From Candidatus Desulfosporosinus nitrosoreducens (GTDB lineage: Bacteria > Bacillota > Desulfitobacteriia > Desulfitobacteriales > Desulfitobacteriaceae), in contig NZ_JAVHUW010000020.1 in assembly GCF_030954495.1 (NCBI RefSeq), positions 1 to 49,953 on the forward strand: a stretch of DNA of 49,953 nt, read 5' to 3'. The translations under genes and the position numbers were made by a program. Below, one piece after another: positions 32,754-42,340 of the stretch. The notes under the pieces were generated by a model. It worked only from the letters and a program-made list of their open reading frames with translations. It ran no database searches and was not told the origin of the DNA. Each line of letters begins with the position of its first letter. The first letter of the stretch is position 1.

Positions 32754-33866
32754 ATGAAACGTGATTATTATGAGGTGCTTGAGGTCGATCGCTCGGCTAG
32801 TGAGCAAGACATTAAAAAGGCGTATCGAAAATTGGCCCGTCAGCTTCATCCGGATGTGAACCCAGGTGATAAAAGTGCCGAGGAAAAGTTTAAGGAAGTT
32901 GCCGAGGCTTATGATTGCTTAAATGATCCGGAGAAAAAGGCGCGCTATGATCAATTTGGGCATGCCGGTGTGGACCCTAATCAGGGTGGCGGCTTTGGAG
33001 ACATGGGTGGCTTCGGAGATATTTTTGATATGTTTTTCGGAGGCGGCGGACAGCGTCGCAATGGTCCCCAGCGAGGAGCCGATTTGCGTTATGCTATGTC
33101 TCTGACCTTCGAAGAGGCCGCCTTCGGTGTTGAAAAGGAAATTCAGATTCCGAGGGACGAAACGTGCACAGATTGTCAGGGTTCCGGAGCGGCGCCAGGC
33201 ACTCATCCGACCACGTGTTCTCAGTGCAACGGCAGTGGGCAGGTTAAAGTAACTCAACGCACCCCCTTCGGCCAAATTCAAACGGCTCGGACATGTCCGG
33301 CGTGTCAGGGGGAAGGCCGGACGATTGCCAGCCCATGTTCGGCTTGTCATGGCAAAGGGAAGATTCGCAAGGTTAAAACGATTAAAGTTAATATCCCTCA
33401 AGGTTCGGAAGATGGCCTGAATCTAAGGCTTAGCGGAGACGGGGAGGCCGGAGCTAAGGGCGGGCCGCCGGGAGATCTCTATATTGTCCTGCAAGTGAAG
33501 CCGCACAAGTTCTTTGACCGCGAAGGCAATGACGTCTACTGTGAGATCCCGATTACGTTTATTCAGGCGGCTTTGGGCGCGGAAATCGATGTTCCGACCC
33601 TTGACGGAGTCGTTAAAATGAAAGTTCCGGAAGGAACTCAGACTTCAACGATCTTTCGCCTGAAAGGGCATGGCATTCCCTACCGCCGTGGCAACGGCCG
33701 TGGAGATCAGCATGTCCGGGTTATTTTGACGACACCGACGAAGCTTAATGAGAAACAAAAACAACTTTTGCGCGCCTTTGGTGAGGCCACTCCGGATCAC
33801 CAACAAATGGGCAAGAAGTCTTTGTTTGAGAAGTTTAAAGAAAACCTTCGGGATGCCATGGGATGA
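32754..33866 (+). CDS. dnaJ: Chaperone DnaJ (Hsp40)
   Basis: DnaJ delivers substrates to DnaK and stimulates its ATPase. The 370-residue protein has the J domain with HPD at 32-34, a Gly/Phe-rich linker (about 73-105), four CxxCxGxG zinc repeats from about residue 138 ([32 protein letters not shown]) and the C-terminal substrate domain. The start is ATG 32754, with GGAGGA just upstream; an earlier in-frame start at 32700 has no site and adds 18 unlikely residues. It lies 543 bases after dnaK, an unusually wide gap containing a terminator and a repeat. Confidence 0.96.
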   Translation: MKRDYYEVLEVDRSASEQDIKKAYRKLARQLHPDVNPGDKSAEEKFKEVAEAYDCLNDPEKKARYDQFGHAGVDPNQGGGFGDMGGFGDIFDMFFGGGGQRRNGPQRGADLRYAMSLTFEEAAFGVEKEIQIPRDETCTDCQGSGAAPGTHPTTCSQCNGSGQVKVTQRTPFGQIQTARTCPACQGEGRTIASPCSACHGKGKIRKVKTIKVNIPQGSEDGLNLRLSGDGEAGAKGGPPGDLYIVLQVKPHKFFDREGNDVYCEIPITFIQAALGAEIDVPTLDGVVKMKVPEGTQTSTIFRLKGHGIPYRRGNGRGDQHVRVILTTPTKLNEKQKQLLRAFGEATPDHQQMGKKSLFEKFKENLRDAMG

Positions 33867-33932
33867 CCTAAAGTTAACTTGTTTTCGATTTGCTATAAAG
33901 GTTAATAACAGAAGCATTAAAGGAGCATGACC

Positions 33933-34862
33933 ATGGATTGGCGTGAAGTTGCGGTGACAGTTTCGGCAGAAGGTGAAGAAATTGTTGCCGATCTTTTTTA
34001 TCAGTTGGGCTGTCCGGGAGTGAGTGTTGACGACCCGGAACTGTTACGCGGGTATGTTGAATCGGGAGCCTGGGATTATCATGATTTTGGCGAAGTAGAA
34101 CTTACCGGAACCGCCGTGGTTAAAGGGTATTTTCCGGAGGACGAGGAACTTTCTGAGAAGCTGGAGAAACTGGATCTGGGACTGCGGGAACTGCTGGAAC
34201 GTTCGCCAAAGTGGATTGTCCAGGCAAAAGGAATATCTTTAAAAGAAGAAGATTGGGCGACAGCCTGGAAAGCTTATTTTAAGCCAACCCGGATCGGAAA
34301 GAATTTTTTGATCAAGCCGAGTTGGGAACAAGTAGAGCCTTTAGCGGAAGATATTGTGCTTGAACTTGATCCCGGAATGGCTTTTGGAACGGGAACCCAT
34401 CCGACAACAACCCTTTGTTTAAAAGCTCTGGAGTCCTTAGTGAAACCTGGCCAGAAAGTATTTGACTTGGGTACAGGTTCCGGAATTTTGGCAATTGCGG
34501 CCGCTAAACTCGGGGCAACAGTTAAAGCTGTGGATCTCGATTCTGTGGCGGTAAGAGTAGCGCAGGAGAATGTCGACCTAAATCAGGTAAGCGATAGGGT
34601 TCAGGTCTTGCGTGGGGATTTGGGGACAGTTCTTAAGGGGCAGGCGGAAATTGTCATCGCCAATATTATTGCCGATATTATTTTGCTGCTTCTTGCGGAT
34701 TTAAAGCGTATTTTGAGCCCGGATGGGGAATTTCTGGCATCCGGGATTATTGAACACCGGGCCTGCGATGTCGAAGAGGGCATGAAAAAAGCGGGTCTGG
34801 AGATCTTGGAACGAGTCGAGGATTCCGGTTGGATTTTATTTCGAGCAAGGTGGGCTAAATAA
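33933..34862 (+). CDS. prmA: Ribosomal protein L11 methyltransferase
   Basis: PrmA trimethylates ribosomal protein L11. The 309-residue protein has an N-terminal recognition domain and a C-terminal Rossmann methyltransferase fold: [14 protein letters not shown], then the SAM loop [19 protein letters not shown] and the [10 protein letters not shown] segment, equivalent to the NPPxx-type catalytic motif. ATG 33933 is chosen because AAAGGAG lies seven bases upstream; ATG 33927 is too close. It is followed by rsmE after two bases, probably in one operon with dnaJ. Confidence 0.94.
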   Translation: MDWREVAVTVSAEGEEIVADLFYQLGCPGVSVDDPELLRGYVESGAWDYHDFGEVELTGTAVVKGYFPEDEELSEKLEKLDLGLRELLERSPKWIVQAKGISLKEEDWATAWKAYFKPTRIGKNFLIKPSWEQVEPLAEDIVLELDPGMAFGTGTHPTTTLCLKALESLVKPGQKVFDLGTGSGILAIAAAKLGATVKAVDLDSVAVRVAQENVDLNQVSDRVQVLRGDLGTVLKGQAEIVIANIIADIILLLLADLKRILSPDGEFLASGIIEHRACDVEEGMKKAGLEILERVEDSGWILFRARWAK

Positions 34863-34864
34863 CG

Positions 34865-35599
34865 ATGAATCGCTTTAAAATCACGGAGCTTGGAAAAAAC
34901 GCTTTTTGGCTGCGGGGAACGGAACGGGACCACCTTGTTCGTGTGCTCCGCTTAACTCCCGGAGACAAAGTTTTGGGTTATGACAATAGCGGTATGGAAT
35001 ATACGGGTGTGATCCTCAAGATTGAAGATAAAAGCGTTACCTGCCGGATTATCAGCAGTGACCACCCGGATGTTGAAGCGCATACTTCCGTTTTCCTGGT
35101 TGCCGGACTTTCCAAAGGGGAAAAAATGGAGTGGGTCATTCAGAAGGGAACGGAGCTGGGTATGCAGGGGCTTCTGCCCCTGCGGACGCAGCGTTCCGTT
35201 ATGCAGCTGGAAGGGAGTAAAGCTCTCGATCGAGTGGCACGCTGGCAAAAAATTGCTTCCGAAGCCTCTAAGCAGTCCCATAGGGTGAGAGAACCTCAAA
35301 TTGGCGAAGTCTGTGATTGGAGAGACTTGCCGGAGAAGTTGCCGGCAGGTACTCAGTGGTTGATCCCTTATGAAGAAGAAAGGACTCAGCGTTTGGCTTC
35401 TGCGCTCAATGACTTTGATCCGGAGTATCCTATTGCTATTTTGATAGGCCCGGAGGGAGGGTTTGAGGCGGCCGAGGTTGTGCGGGCCCGCGAGGAACTT
35501 GGCGCCCGGAGTGTGTCACTGGGACCGCGGATTTTACGTGCGGAGACGGCGGCGCTGGCGGCCTTGACCCTGGTTTTGGGGTACTTTGGGGACATTTGA
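34865..35599 (+). CDS. rsmE: 16S rRNA m3U1498 methyltransferase RsmE
   Basis: RsmE methylates U1498 of 16S rRNA in assembled 30S subunits. The 244-residue SPOUT-class protein has an N-terminal PUA-like domain (RDHLVRVLRLTPGD) and the knotted C-terminal domain with KMEWVIQKGTELG, the SAM loop IGPEGGFEAAEV and LGPRILRAETAALAAL. It is coupled to prmA (two-base gap), as in B. subtilis yqeT-yqeU. Confidence 0.94.
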   Translation: MNRFKITELGKNAFWLRGTERDHLVRVLRLTPGDKVLGYDNSGMEYTGVILKIEDKSVTCRIISSDHPDVEAHTSVFLVAGLSKGEKMEWVIQKGTELGMQGLLPLRTQRSVMQLEGSKALDRVARWQKIASEASKQSHRVREPQIGEVCDWRDLPEKLPAGTQWLIPYEEERTQRLASALNDFDPEYPIAILIGPEGGFEAAEVVRAREELGARSVSLGPRILRAETAALAALTLVLGYFGDI

Positions 35600-35633
35600 G
35601 GAATATGCTTGAATTGCGGTTTGGTTGTTTTTG

Positions 35634-35657
35634 CTAGCCGAAAAGGGCTAGTTCTGT
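35634..35657 (+). terminator. Weak hairpin after rsmE
   Basis: CTAGCC (35634-35639) pairs with GGCTAG (35646-35651), followed by TTCTGTT. Short and imperfect tail, so only a possible terminator. Confidence 0.35.
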
Positions 35658-35693
35658 TACACTGCAACTAAGGACTTGAACTGGGCAATTTGT

Positions 35694-35721
35694 GAAATTC
35701 GAGTAACGATCCGCGAATTTC
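35694..35721. repeat. Inverted repeat upstream of mtaB
   Basis: GAAATTCG (35694-35701) and CGAATTTC (35714-35721) are perfectly complementary around a 12-base centre, 26 bases before the mtaB start. It could be an operator or a leader hairpin. Confidence 0.4.
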
Positions 35722-35746
35722 GAACCTTGAAAAAGGTGGAGTATTA

Positions 35747-37111
35747 ATGTCGGCAGAAATTGGACAAGTTAAAATGAAATCAGCTAAGTCCGAACTGAGC
35801 AGCGGGAGTTTGGAACTGGGAGCCGGGAAGGTTTGCTTTTTGACGCTTGGTTGTAAAGTGAACCAGGCGGAGAGTGAAGCCTTGGCGCAGCTTTTTAGAG
35901 AGGCTAACTATGAGGTAGTCAGTGCCTCGGAAGATGCGGACGTGGTGGTTGTAAATACTTGTACTGTGACGAATACGGGCGGCAGCAAGTCACGTCAGGC
36001 GATCCGCCGGATGATCAAGGCTCACCCGGAAAGTATTGTGGCGGTGACGGGGTGTTATGCTCAGACGGCTCCGGGAGAAGTTCTCGGGATTGAAGGGGTA
36101 GATTTGGTTCTCGGTACGCAAGACCGGAATAAAATCCTGGAGTGGATCGAACGGGTTAAACGGGAACGCAGGCCGCAAAATGCCGTGCGCGGCCTTGAGG
36201 AAGCCGGGGAGTTTGAAGAGCTTCCTCAGCTCGCCGAGGAGAACAGGACAAGGGCCTTTCTCAAAATTCAGGAAGGATGCAATCAATTCTGTACATATTG
36301 CATTATTCCCTATGCCCGGGGACCATTGCGGAGCAGGCAGCCGGAGAAAGCTCTTGCCGAAGCCCGGAGGCTGGTAGCTGAGGGGTATCCGGAGATTGTA
36401 TTGACGGGGATACATACGGGATTTTACGGACAGGATTTGAACGCTGAGTGGAACTTAGCCCGCTTGGTTCAAGAGCTGATTAAAATTGCGGGACTGCGTC
36501 GCCTGCGTTTAAGCTCTATTGAGCCGATGGAATATTCTCCGGAGCTGATTGATTGTCTTGCCTCTTCCGATATCGTTTGTCCCCATGTGCATATGCCCCT
36601 GCAAAGCGGCAGTGACGAGATATTGTCTCGTATGCACCGTCCCTATTCTTTACAGGATTACCGGGAGTTGTTGGTTAGATTAAGACAGAGGATTCCGGAC
36701 CTGGCCGTTACAACGGACATCATCGTGGGCTTTCCCGGGGAAACTGAAGCGGATCATGCTTCGACTTTAGAATTTGTGCGGGAATGCGGCTTTGCCGGAG
36801 TTCATGTCTTTCCTTATTCTAAGCGCCAGGGAACTCCGGCGGCGGATTATCCCGACCAAGTTCCCAAGAAACTGAAAGATCAGCGGGTAAAGGAGTTAAT
36901 GACCGTTGCTCATGCCAGTCAAAGGGCCTATATTCACAGCTTCATCGGGAAAACTGTAGAGGTGTTAATCGAGAAGGTTGACACAGCAGGGAAGGCTGTC
37001 GGACATACGTCCCATTATATCGAGGTACATTTACCGGGCCAGCAGGGGAAGGTTTGGACTTCACGTCAATTCGTGCAGGTTGTTCTCCAAGAAGATTATA
37101 TTAAAGAATAG
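35747..37111 (+). CDS. mtaB: tRNA t6A37 methylthiotransferase MtaB
   Basis: MtaB adds a methylthio group to t6A at position 37 of tRNAs reading ANN codons. The 454-residue protein has the N-terminal cluster-binding domain with C36 (LGCKVNQAE), C72 (NTCTVT) and C103 (TGCYAQ), the radical-SAM domain with C178, C182 and C185 (CNQFCTYC), and a C-terminal TRAM domain. These spacings and the absence of MiaB-specific features favour MtaB. ATG 35747 follows AAAGGTGGAG. Same order as B. subtilis yqeV. Confidence 0.94.
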   Translation: MSAEIGQVKMKSAKSELSSGSLELGAGKVCFLTLGCKVNQAESEALAQLFREANYEVVSASEDADVVVVNTCTVTNTGGSKSRQAIRRMIKAHPESIVAVTGCYAQTAPGEVLGIEGVDLVLGTQDRNKILEWIERVKRERRPQNAVRGLEEAGEFEELPQLAEENRTRAFLKIQEGCNQFCTYCIIPYARGPLRSRQPEKALAEARRLVAEGYPEIVLTGIHTGFYGQDLNAEWNLARLVQELIKIAGLRRLRLSSIEPMEYSPELIDCLASSDIVCPHVHMPLQSGSDEILSRMHRPYSLQDYRELLVRLRQRIPDLAVTTDIIVGFPGETEADHASTLEFVRECGFAGVHVFPYSKRQGTPAADYPDQVPKKLKDQRVKELMTVAHASQRAYIHSFIGKTVEVLIEKVDTAGKAVGHTSHYIEVHLPGQQGKVWTSRQFVQVVLQEDYIKE

Positions 37112-37198
37112 AGACCAGTTGAGGAAAATCCCGGAACCTGATATTCTGGGTTGGGTATTTAAAAGGATAGTTCGGATTATGATAGGGAGGTATGGACA

Positions 37199-37549
37199 AT
37201 GTATCATGAGGATTGTATTTTCTGTCAAATCGCTCAGCGCAAAATACCTAGTGAAATCATTTATGAAGATGATAAACTTGTTGCCTTTAAAGACATCCGG
37301 CCTTTGGCCCCGGTGCATTTGCTCGTCATTCCGAAAAGTCATTTAGGCAGTCTTAATGACGTTACACCTGAGCATGAGAGCTTAATAGGCCATCTTTTGG
37401 GAGTAATCCGGCGCTTAGCTCAAGAGTTCGGGGTGGCCGAGACAGGTTATAGAGTGGTTACCAACACCGGAGCGGACGGAGGTCAAGTGGTTGGGCATCT
37501 TCATTTCCATTTGCTCGGAGGACAGGCTCTTGAAGCTCGCATCGGATAA
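37199..37549 (+). CDS. HIT family nucleotide hydrolase (HinT-like)
   Basis: The 116-residue protein is a histidine-triad hydrolase of the HinT branch, acting on purine nucleoside phosphoramidates or aminoacyl-adenylates. The triad is GHLHFHLLGG with H100, H102 and H104. An N-terminal CIFCQ pair (C6, C9) can bind zinc as in related proteins. ATG 37199 follows AGGGAGG. Its physiological substrate is not clear from sequence. The stop lies within a 14-base palindrome (37547-37560). Confidence 0.92.
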   Translation: MYHEDCIFCQIAQRKIPSEIIYEDDKLVAFKDIRPLAPVHLLVIPKSHLGSLNDVTPEHESLIGHLLGVIRRLAQEFGVAETGYRVVTNTGADGGQVVGHLHFHLLGGQALEARIG

Positions 37550-37562
37550 CTGCGCAGTTAAC

Positions 37563-37591
37563 TTGACGTGAATCGCTTCTTTTAGTATAAT
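37563..37591 (+). promoter_or_regulatory. SigA promoter of rpsU-yqeY
   Basis: TTGACG (37563-37568), a 17-base spacer and TATAAT (37586-37591), 45 bases before rpsU. Confidence 0.75.
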
Positions 37592-37636
37592 TGTAAAGTA
37601 TATTTGTGACGATCCAGTGGAGGGAGGGATAAGACA

Positions 37637-37813
37637 ATGAGTGAAGTCAAAGTTGGTAAAAACGAATCCCTTGATGCCGCACTCCGCAGGTTCAAGCGTT
37701 CTTGTCAAAAGGCAGGGGTCAGTGCAGAAGCTCGTAAGCATGAAGCCTATGAGAAACCGAGTGTGAGACGAAAGAAAAAGTCAGAAGCTGCACGTAAACG
37801 CAAGTTCAAGTAA
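37637..37813 (+). CDS. rpsU: 30S ribosomal protein S21
   Basis: S21 is a small basic protein near the anti-Shine-Dalgarno end of 16S rRNA. This 58-residue frame reads [20 protein letters not shown], has the [10 protein letters not shown] and [18 protein letters not shown] segments, and ends in a lysine/arginine-rich tail. Family length is normal. Start ATG 37637 after GGAGGGA. yqeY follows after 13 bases, with its ribosome binding site overlapping the rpsU stop. Confidence 0.95.
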   Translation: MSEVKVGKNESLDAALRRFKRSCQKAGVSAEARKHEAYEKPSVRRKKKSEAARKRKFK

Positions 37814-37826
37814 GGAGTGTCTTGAA

Positions 37827-38279
37827 TTGTCCCTGAAAGATCGCCTTGTTGAGGATATGAAGGTTGCCATGAAGGCCAAAGAGGAGGGGAAGGTAAGACT
37901 TTCCGTCATTCGAATGGTCAGGGCTGCTATAAAGAATGCTGAGATTGAGAAGCATGTGGAATTCAACGATGACCAGGTTATTGAAGTTTTGGCACGAGAA
38001 TTAAAATTGCGTCGAGATGCGCTTGAAGTATTTGATAAAGCGGATCGCCCTGAAAAGGTAAGTGCTTTGGAAGAGGAAATTACCGTCCTTAAGGAATACC
38101 TTCCTCAACAGCTTTCCGAAGGGGAAATTCGCCAACTCGTACAAGAGACCATCAGCGCTCTGGGGGCACAGGGCCCCAAGGACCTCGGGAAAGTTATGGG
38201 CGCGTTGTCGCCTAAGACGAAAGGACGGGCGGATGGCAAATTTGTCAATCTGGTCGTGCGGGAAATGCTCGGGGCATAA
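37827..38279 (+). CDS. yqeY: GatB/YqeY domain protein YqeY
   Basis: The 150-residue helical protein matches YqeY, related to the tail domain of the GatB amidotransferase subunit. A tRNA-related role has been proposed but is not proven. Typical segments are LSVIRMVRAAIKNAEIEK, ITVLKEYLPQQLS and DLGKVMGALSPKTKGRADGK. It starts with TTG 37827 after AAGGAG and forms a two-gene unit with rpsU, as in many Firmicutes. Confidence 0.92.
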   Translation: MSLKDRLVEDMKVAMKAKEEGKVRLSVIRMVRAAIKNAEIEKHVEFNDDQVIEVLARELKLRRDALEVFDKADRPEKVSALEEEITVLKEYLPQQLSEGEIRQLVQETISALGAQGPKDLGKVMGALSPKTKGRADGKFVNLVVREMLGA

Positions 38280-38294
38280 TATTAATGATTAAGA

Positions 38295-38328
38295 AAAGAC
38301 TCAGTAGCGTAAGCTGCTGGGTCTTTTT
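38295..38328 (+). terminator. Terminator after yqeY
   Basis: AAAGACTCAGTAGC (38295-38308) pairs with GCTGCTGGGTCTTT (38313-38326, two wobbles) around a GTAA loop and runs into five T. Confidence 0.8.
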
Positions 38329-38413
38329 GCCGGCTAGATATAACAATTAGCTTTTGGGCTTGGACTATTCTGGCTCTTCCCTTCATAGATTTCTACAGAA
38401 GGGAGGAGCTTTT

Positions 38414-38701
38414 ATGTTTAAAAAGATTCAAACAAGCGTCGGAGATATTTTGGATTTTCCGCCGGATGTTGCCGGTGAGGGTCCTAAAATTACGATAACG
38501 GGCAGCCAGGAAATCCTCGTAGAGAATTATCGTAGCGTGATTAATTTTTCGGAGGAAGAAATCCGCTTGGAAACGGCTGAAGGAGAAGTTTTCTTTACAG
38601 GCAAGGGCTTTGTCTTAAAAACTATCTTGTCTACGGAACTGCGTATAGAAGGAAAACTTACGTCTTTGACCTTTGAGAGAGGGGCGGAAAAAAATGTTTG
38701 A
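38414..38701 (+). CDS. yqfC: Sporulation protein YqfC (YabP/YqfC family)
   Basis: The 95-residue protein matches YqfC, a mother-cell sporulation protein of the YabP family with a beta-rich fold (ITITGSQEILVENYRSVINF, EEIRLETAEGEV). ATG 38414 is chosen because GGGAGGAG lies close upstream; the frame can be extended back to 38354 without a site. Its end overlaps yqfD by eight bases. The pair is likely read in the mother cell; I could not identify a sure SigE promoter. Confidence 0.88.
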   Translation: MFKKIQTSVGDILDFPPDVAGEGPKITITGSQEILVENYRSVINFSEEEIRLETAEGEVFFTGKGFVLKTILSTELRIEGKLTSLTFERGAEKNV

Positions 38702-39914
38702 CCGTTTGCGGGCGTTTTGGCAGGGAAGAGTATTTTTTCTCGCGCGGGGAGATCAGCTGCCGCGTTTTCTCAATTGTGTACTCCAGGAGGGTGTGGTTCT
38801 TTATCATACCCAAAAATCCGAACGGGGAATGCGAGCCCGGCTCAAGCTCGATGATTTTCGGCGTTTGCGCAGGGCTGCGCGTTTAACGCATACCAGGGTG
38901 CATATTATCGCCAAATATGGCTGGCCTTTTGTTGCGGCCCGCTGGTGGAGAAGAAAGGGGCTAATAGCAGGCGTTATAGTCATCGCGGCAGGGCTGACGT
39001 TTTTGTCGCAGCTTGTGCTGTTAATTTCCGTTAGCGGGAATCGGAACATACAGTCCGTCGAGATTTTAGAAAAGGCTGAAAAGCTGGGCCTAAGAACTTG
39101 GACCTATTCAAAAGGCTTGGATTTGAATCAGATTGCCAAAACTTTGCAGGAAGAATTGCCGGATGCTGCTTGGATTGGACTGGAACGGAACGGAACGGAG
39201 ATCATAATAAAGGTCTCGGAAAAAAGACGGCCGTCAATACCCAAAGAAGCGGGTAATCTGGTGGCCAGTCACGCCGGACTTGTCAAAGAAATCATGGTGA
39301 TCCAGGGAATTCCTCAAGTACATGAAGGAGAAATCGTGCGGGCCGGGCAGGTTTTAATTGCCAAAACGCCGAACCCGGTTCCGCCAACCAAGCCAAATGC
39401 CGTCGGTCAGAAAACCAACCCTGTAAAAAGTTCAGTTCCGACTCCTCCAACCTCTGCGGCCAAAGGATTTGTGCGCGGCCGGGTGTGGTATAGCGCCGAG
39501 CAGCAAATTTCGCTCGTTGAAGATAAACTTGAGGAAAGCGGAAGAGTTGCCGACGGATGGGGTATAAAATTTGGTTCTCGCGTCATAATGGTAACAATGC
39601 AGAATTCGCCATTTGCACAAGCAGACCAAGAAGTCTTAAGTCATTCTTTCCAACCCTGGAGGAATTGGCGTTTCCCTGTCGAAGTTATACAGATAAAATA
39701 TAAGGAACTACATAAAGTTCACATCCAGCGTTCGATTGCCGAAGCTCGTCAATTGGCGGAAGAATCTGCCCGTGCCGATGTCATGAAAAAAATTTCCCCT
39801 GGGGCACAAATTGTGGAAGAGACTGTGAAGGTTCTTCCCGGAAATTCCGGTGCCGAAAGGGTTAGGGTTGAAGTGGAAACCTACGAGGATCTTGCGGTTT
39901 ATGCTAATCCTTAG
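38694..39914 (+). CDS. yqfD: Sporulation protein YqfD
   Basis: The 406-residue protein corresponds to YqfD, a membrane protein of the sporulating mother cell. It has an N-terminal cytoplasmic part, one strong membrane helix (about 92-112, GLIAGVIVIAAGLTFLSQLV), and a long extracytoplasmic part beginning with a POTRA-like region (VSGNRNIQSVEILEKAEKLG). ATG 38694 follows GAGGGGCGG and overlaps the yqfC end. In most relatives phoH follows; here a gap of 71 bases leads straight to the HD phosphodiesterase gene. Confidence 0.9.
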   Translation: MFDRLRAFWQGRVFFLARGDQLPRFLNCVLQEGVVLYHTQKSERGMRARLKLDDFRRLRRAARLTHTRVHIIAKYGWPFVAARWWRRKGLIAGVIVIAAGLTFLSQLVLLISVSGNRNIQSVEILEKAEKLGLRTWTYSKGLDLNQIAKTLQEELPDAAWIGLERNGTEIIIKVSEKRRPSIPKEAGNLVASHAGLVKEIMVIQGIPQVHEGEIVRAGQVLIAKTPNPVPPTKPNAVGQKTNPVKSSVPTPPTSAAKGFVRGRVWYSAEQQISLVEDKLEESGRVADGWGIKFGSRVIMVTMQNSPFAQADQEVLSHSFQPWRNWRFPVEVIQIKYKELHKVHIQRSIAEARQLAEESARADVMKKISPGAQIVEETVKVLPGNSGAERVRVEVETYEDLAVYANP

Positions 39915-39985
39915 AGTTAGACAGAATATTGATTTTTCAGTCCTCTAAGCTATAAGCAAAGATAGTTTGGGATTGGAAAGTAAGG

Positions 39986-42286
39986 ATGATGGTTTTGAAG
40001 ATCAAAAAGCTCAAAAGGACTTGGGGGGATTTGCCCAACCGTCTGGATTGGTTTAAACATCACACTTTCTGGCTGCGTGCCATTATGGGGGTGATGTATT
40101 TTCTGTTGTTTACCCTTCTGATATCTTCAAATTTATTTGTTTCCAAGCTCCATTTGGAAGTCGGTGAACCCAGCCCTCAGCTCATTACCGCTCCCTGGAC
40201 CAGAGATATTGAGGACACTGAAAAATATGCTCAGGACCAGGACGCGGCGGCTAAAGCTGTTCAACCTGTGTATAAGCCTGACGAAGAGTTCTTTAACGAT
40301 TTGACAAGAGATTTAGGGAATGACTTTACGGAGCTGCACAGCATTGCCGCTGCCGGTGGAGACGACAATGCCCGTGTCGCCAAGTTAAGAGAAACTCAAC
40401 CCTTCACCAGCCTGCCCCAGAGTGTCCTGCTGTCTTTGCTGAAGACCTCTGCAGATGTTCTGGATACGACGGAACAGGTCGGCGGCGATATCATTTTGAC
40501 CAGAGCCCGCAATGTTGTTTCGGGGGCCCGTACGGATGTAGATGTGGCACCGCTGCGTGAACGCACGAAAGCGGATATTGATCAGTCGGCCCTGCACGAT
40601 GATGCGAAGGCTTTCTTTAAGGCCTTTGTGGATCAGGAATTGACTCGTCCGACCTTAGTCGTCGATACCGAAACTACGGATAAATTGCGCAACGCCGCCC
40701 GCTCCTCCGTGAAGCGCGATATTGTGCAATATAAGGCCAATCAGAAAATCGTGGGTCCGGGAGAGATTGTGGATGAAAAGATTTATCGGGTATTGGTTGA
40801 CTATGGTTTAATCAATAGCCGCAATACTTTGAAGGCTGTTTTCGGGATAGGGCTGCTGGTTATTCTGGGAATTGGCACAATTTTAGGGTATTTGCATCAA
40901 TACAAACGAGATGTTTTGCGCGTAACGAACCGTATGGTTTTGATTGGGCTGGCTATGATTTTAGTTCTGGCCATCGGGCGGGGAGTTATTTCCATCAATC
41001 TGGGCGGCAATGATTTTAATGCCTTGTCCGGAATGTTGATTCCGGTGGCCTGGGCCACGATGTCGGTGGCAATTTTAGTTGATGCCGACGTCGCCTTGCT
41101 TGTGTCGGTAATTTTAGCGGTTTTTGTTGCCGTTTTGGTGGACCCGACTCTTTCCACGGCGAATGGTTTGCAGTCAGGTTTGGTGGCACTTTTTGGCGGT
41201 GTCGTCGGGGTGTACAGTGTGTCCCATTTGAGCCAACGCTCCGATCTGGCGCGGGCGGGACTTTTTGTTTCCGCGGCCAATGCTTTTATGGTTAGCTCGA
41301 TTGCTTTGACGACGGGGACGAGTTTGATTGTTTGGATTGTAGGCCTGATTCTGGGAATTGTCAATGGGGTAGCTTCTTCTTTTCTGACGGTAGGTGCTTT
41401 GCATTGGTTTGAGTCGGGATTTCACATTACTTCTTCAGTTCGGCTCCTGGAATTATCCAATCCGAATCGTCCGCTGCTGAAGCGGTTGCTGATGGAAGCT
41501 CCCGGCACTTATCATCACAGTATTTTAGTGGGGAACCTGGCCGAGGCCGCTGCTGAGGCGGTCCGGGCTGATGCTACTCTGGTTCGGGTGGCTTCTATGT
41601 ACCATGATATTGGCAAACTGAAACGCCCCTATTTTTTTATTGAGAACCAGTTTACCCAGGATAATCCTCATGATAAGATTGCTCCGACGCTGAGTGCTCT
41701 GATTATTATTTCCCACATTAAAGACGGTTTGGAATTAGCCAGAGAGAACAAGCTTCCGCAGCCGATTCAGGATATTATTGCTCAGCATCATGGAGATGGG
41801 TTGGTAAGCTATTTCTATCATAAAGCTCTTGAGGAAAAAGATGATGTGCCTGAAGAAGCGTTTCACTACGAAGGTCCGAAACCGCAAACCAAAGAAGCAG
41901 CTCTTGTCTGTCTGGCGGACACTGTGGAAGCAGCCGTGCGTTCGATGAAAAACCCTACACCCGGACGGGTAGAAGGGTTTGTTCGGAAAATTATTAAGGA
42001 CAAGCTCAATGACGGACAGTTGGATCAATGTGATTTAACGTTTCAGGACTTAGATCGAATCGCTATGGCTTTTGTTAGGGTTTTGAGCGGAATATTTCAC
42101 TCGCGTGTGGAATATCCGGAGTTACCCCCGGCGAAAGAGCATGTTTCCAAAAAGCTTGCTGCCGACGGCAGCAAAGCAGCCGACAAAGGAAATGGAGAAG
42201 AGATTCCAGGAGAGAAACAGGAGAATTCAGAAGACGATGAGGTTAAGAATACAGCGGCGGCAGAGCATACCGAGAAAGATTCGTAG
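39986..42286 (+). CDS. pgpH: 7TM-HD family cyclic di-AMP phosphodiesterase (PgpH/YqfF)
   Basis: The 766-residue membrane protein has the PgpH layout: one N-terminal helix (about 36-54), an extracellular 7TMR-HDED domain (about 60-290), seven membrane helices (about 290-480) and a cytoplasmic HD domain with APGTYHHSILVGNLAEAAAE and YHDIGK (about 538-543). PgpH hydrolyses c-di-AMP to pApA and so affects potassium, wall stress and sporulation. The C-terminus carries a highly charged tail of about 50 residues. Tandem ATG codons lie at 39986 and 39989. Its place in the yqf cluster supports the call. Confidence 0.93.
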   Translation: MMVLKIKKLKRTWGDLPNRLDWFKHHTFWLRAIMGVMYFLLFTLLISSNLFVSKLHLEVGEPSPQLITAPWTRDIEDTEKYAQDQDAAAKAVQPVYKPDEEFFNDLTRDLGNDFTELHSIAAAGGDDNARVAKLRETQPFTSLPQSVLLSLLKTSADVLDTTEQVGGDIILTRARNVVSGARTDVDVAPLRERTKADIDQSALHDDAKAFFKAFVDQELTRPTLVVDTETTDKLRNAARSSVKRDIVQYKANQKIVGPGEIVDEKIYRVLVDYGLINSRNTLKAVFGIGLLVILGIGTILGYLHQYKRDVLRVTNRMVLIGLAMILVLAIGRGVISINLGGNDFNALSGMLIPVAWATMSVAILVDADVALLVSVILAVFVAVLVDPTLSTANGLQSGLVALFGGVVGVYSVSHLSQRSDLARAGLFVSAANAFMVSSIALTTGTSLIVWIVGLILGIVNGVASSFLTVGALHWFESGFHITSSVRLLELSNPNRPLLKRLLMEAPGTYHHSILVGNLAEAAAEAVRADATLVRVASMYHDIGKLKRPYFFIENQFTQDNPHDKIAPTLSALIIISHIKDGLELARENKLPQPIQDIIAQHHGDGLVSYFYHKALEEKDDVPEEAFHYEGPKPQTKEAALVCLADTVEAAVRSMKNPTPGRVEGFVRKIIKDKLNDGQLDQCDLTFQDLDRIAMAFVRVLSGIFHSRVEYPELPPAKEHVSKKLAADGSKAADKGNGEEIPGEKQENSEDDEVKNTAAAEHTEKDS

Positions 42287-42340
42287 CCGGTGCTTTGAGC
42301 ATGGATGTTATCTGACCGAGTGGAAAGGAGCCGGCAAGTT

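Noticed and set aside
37547..37560. 14-base palindrome at the end of the HIT gene
   Set aside because: It contains the stop codon and has no loop or T tract; it is likely chance, although it lies just before the rpsU promoter.
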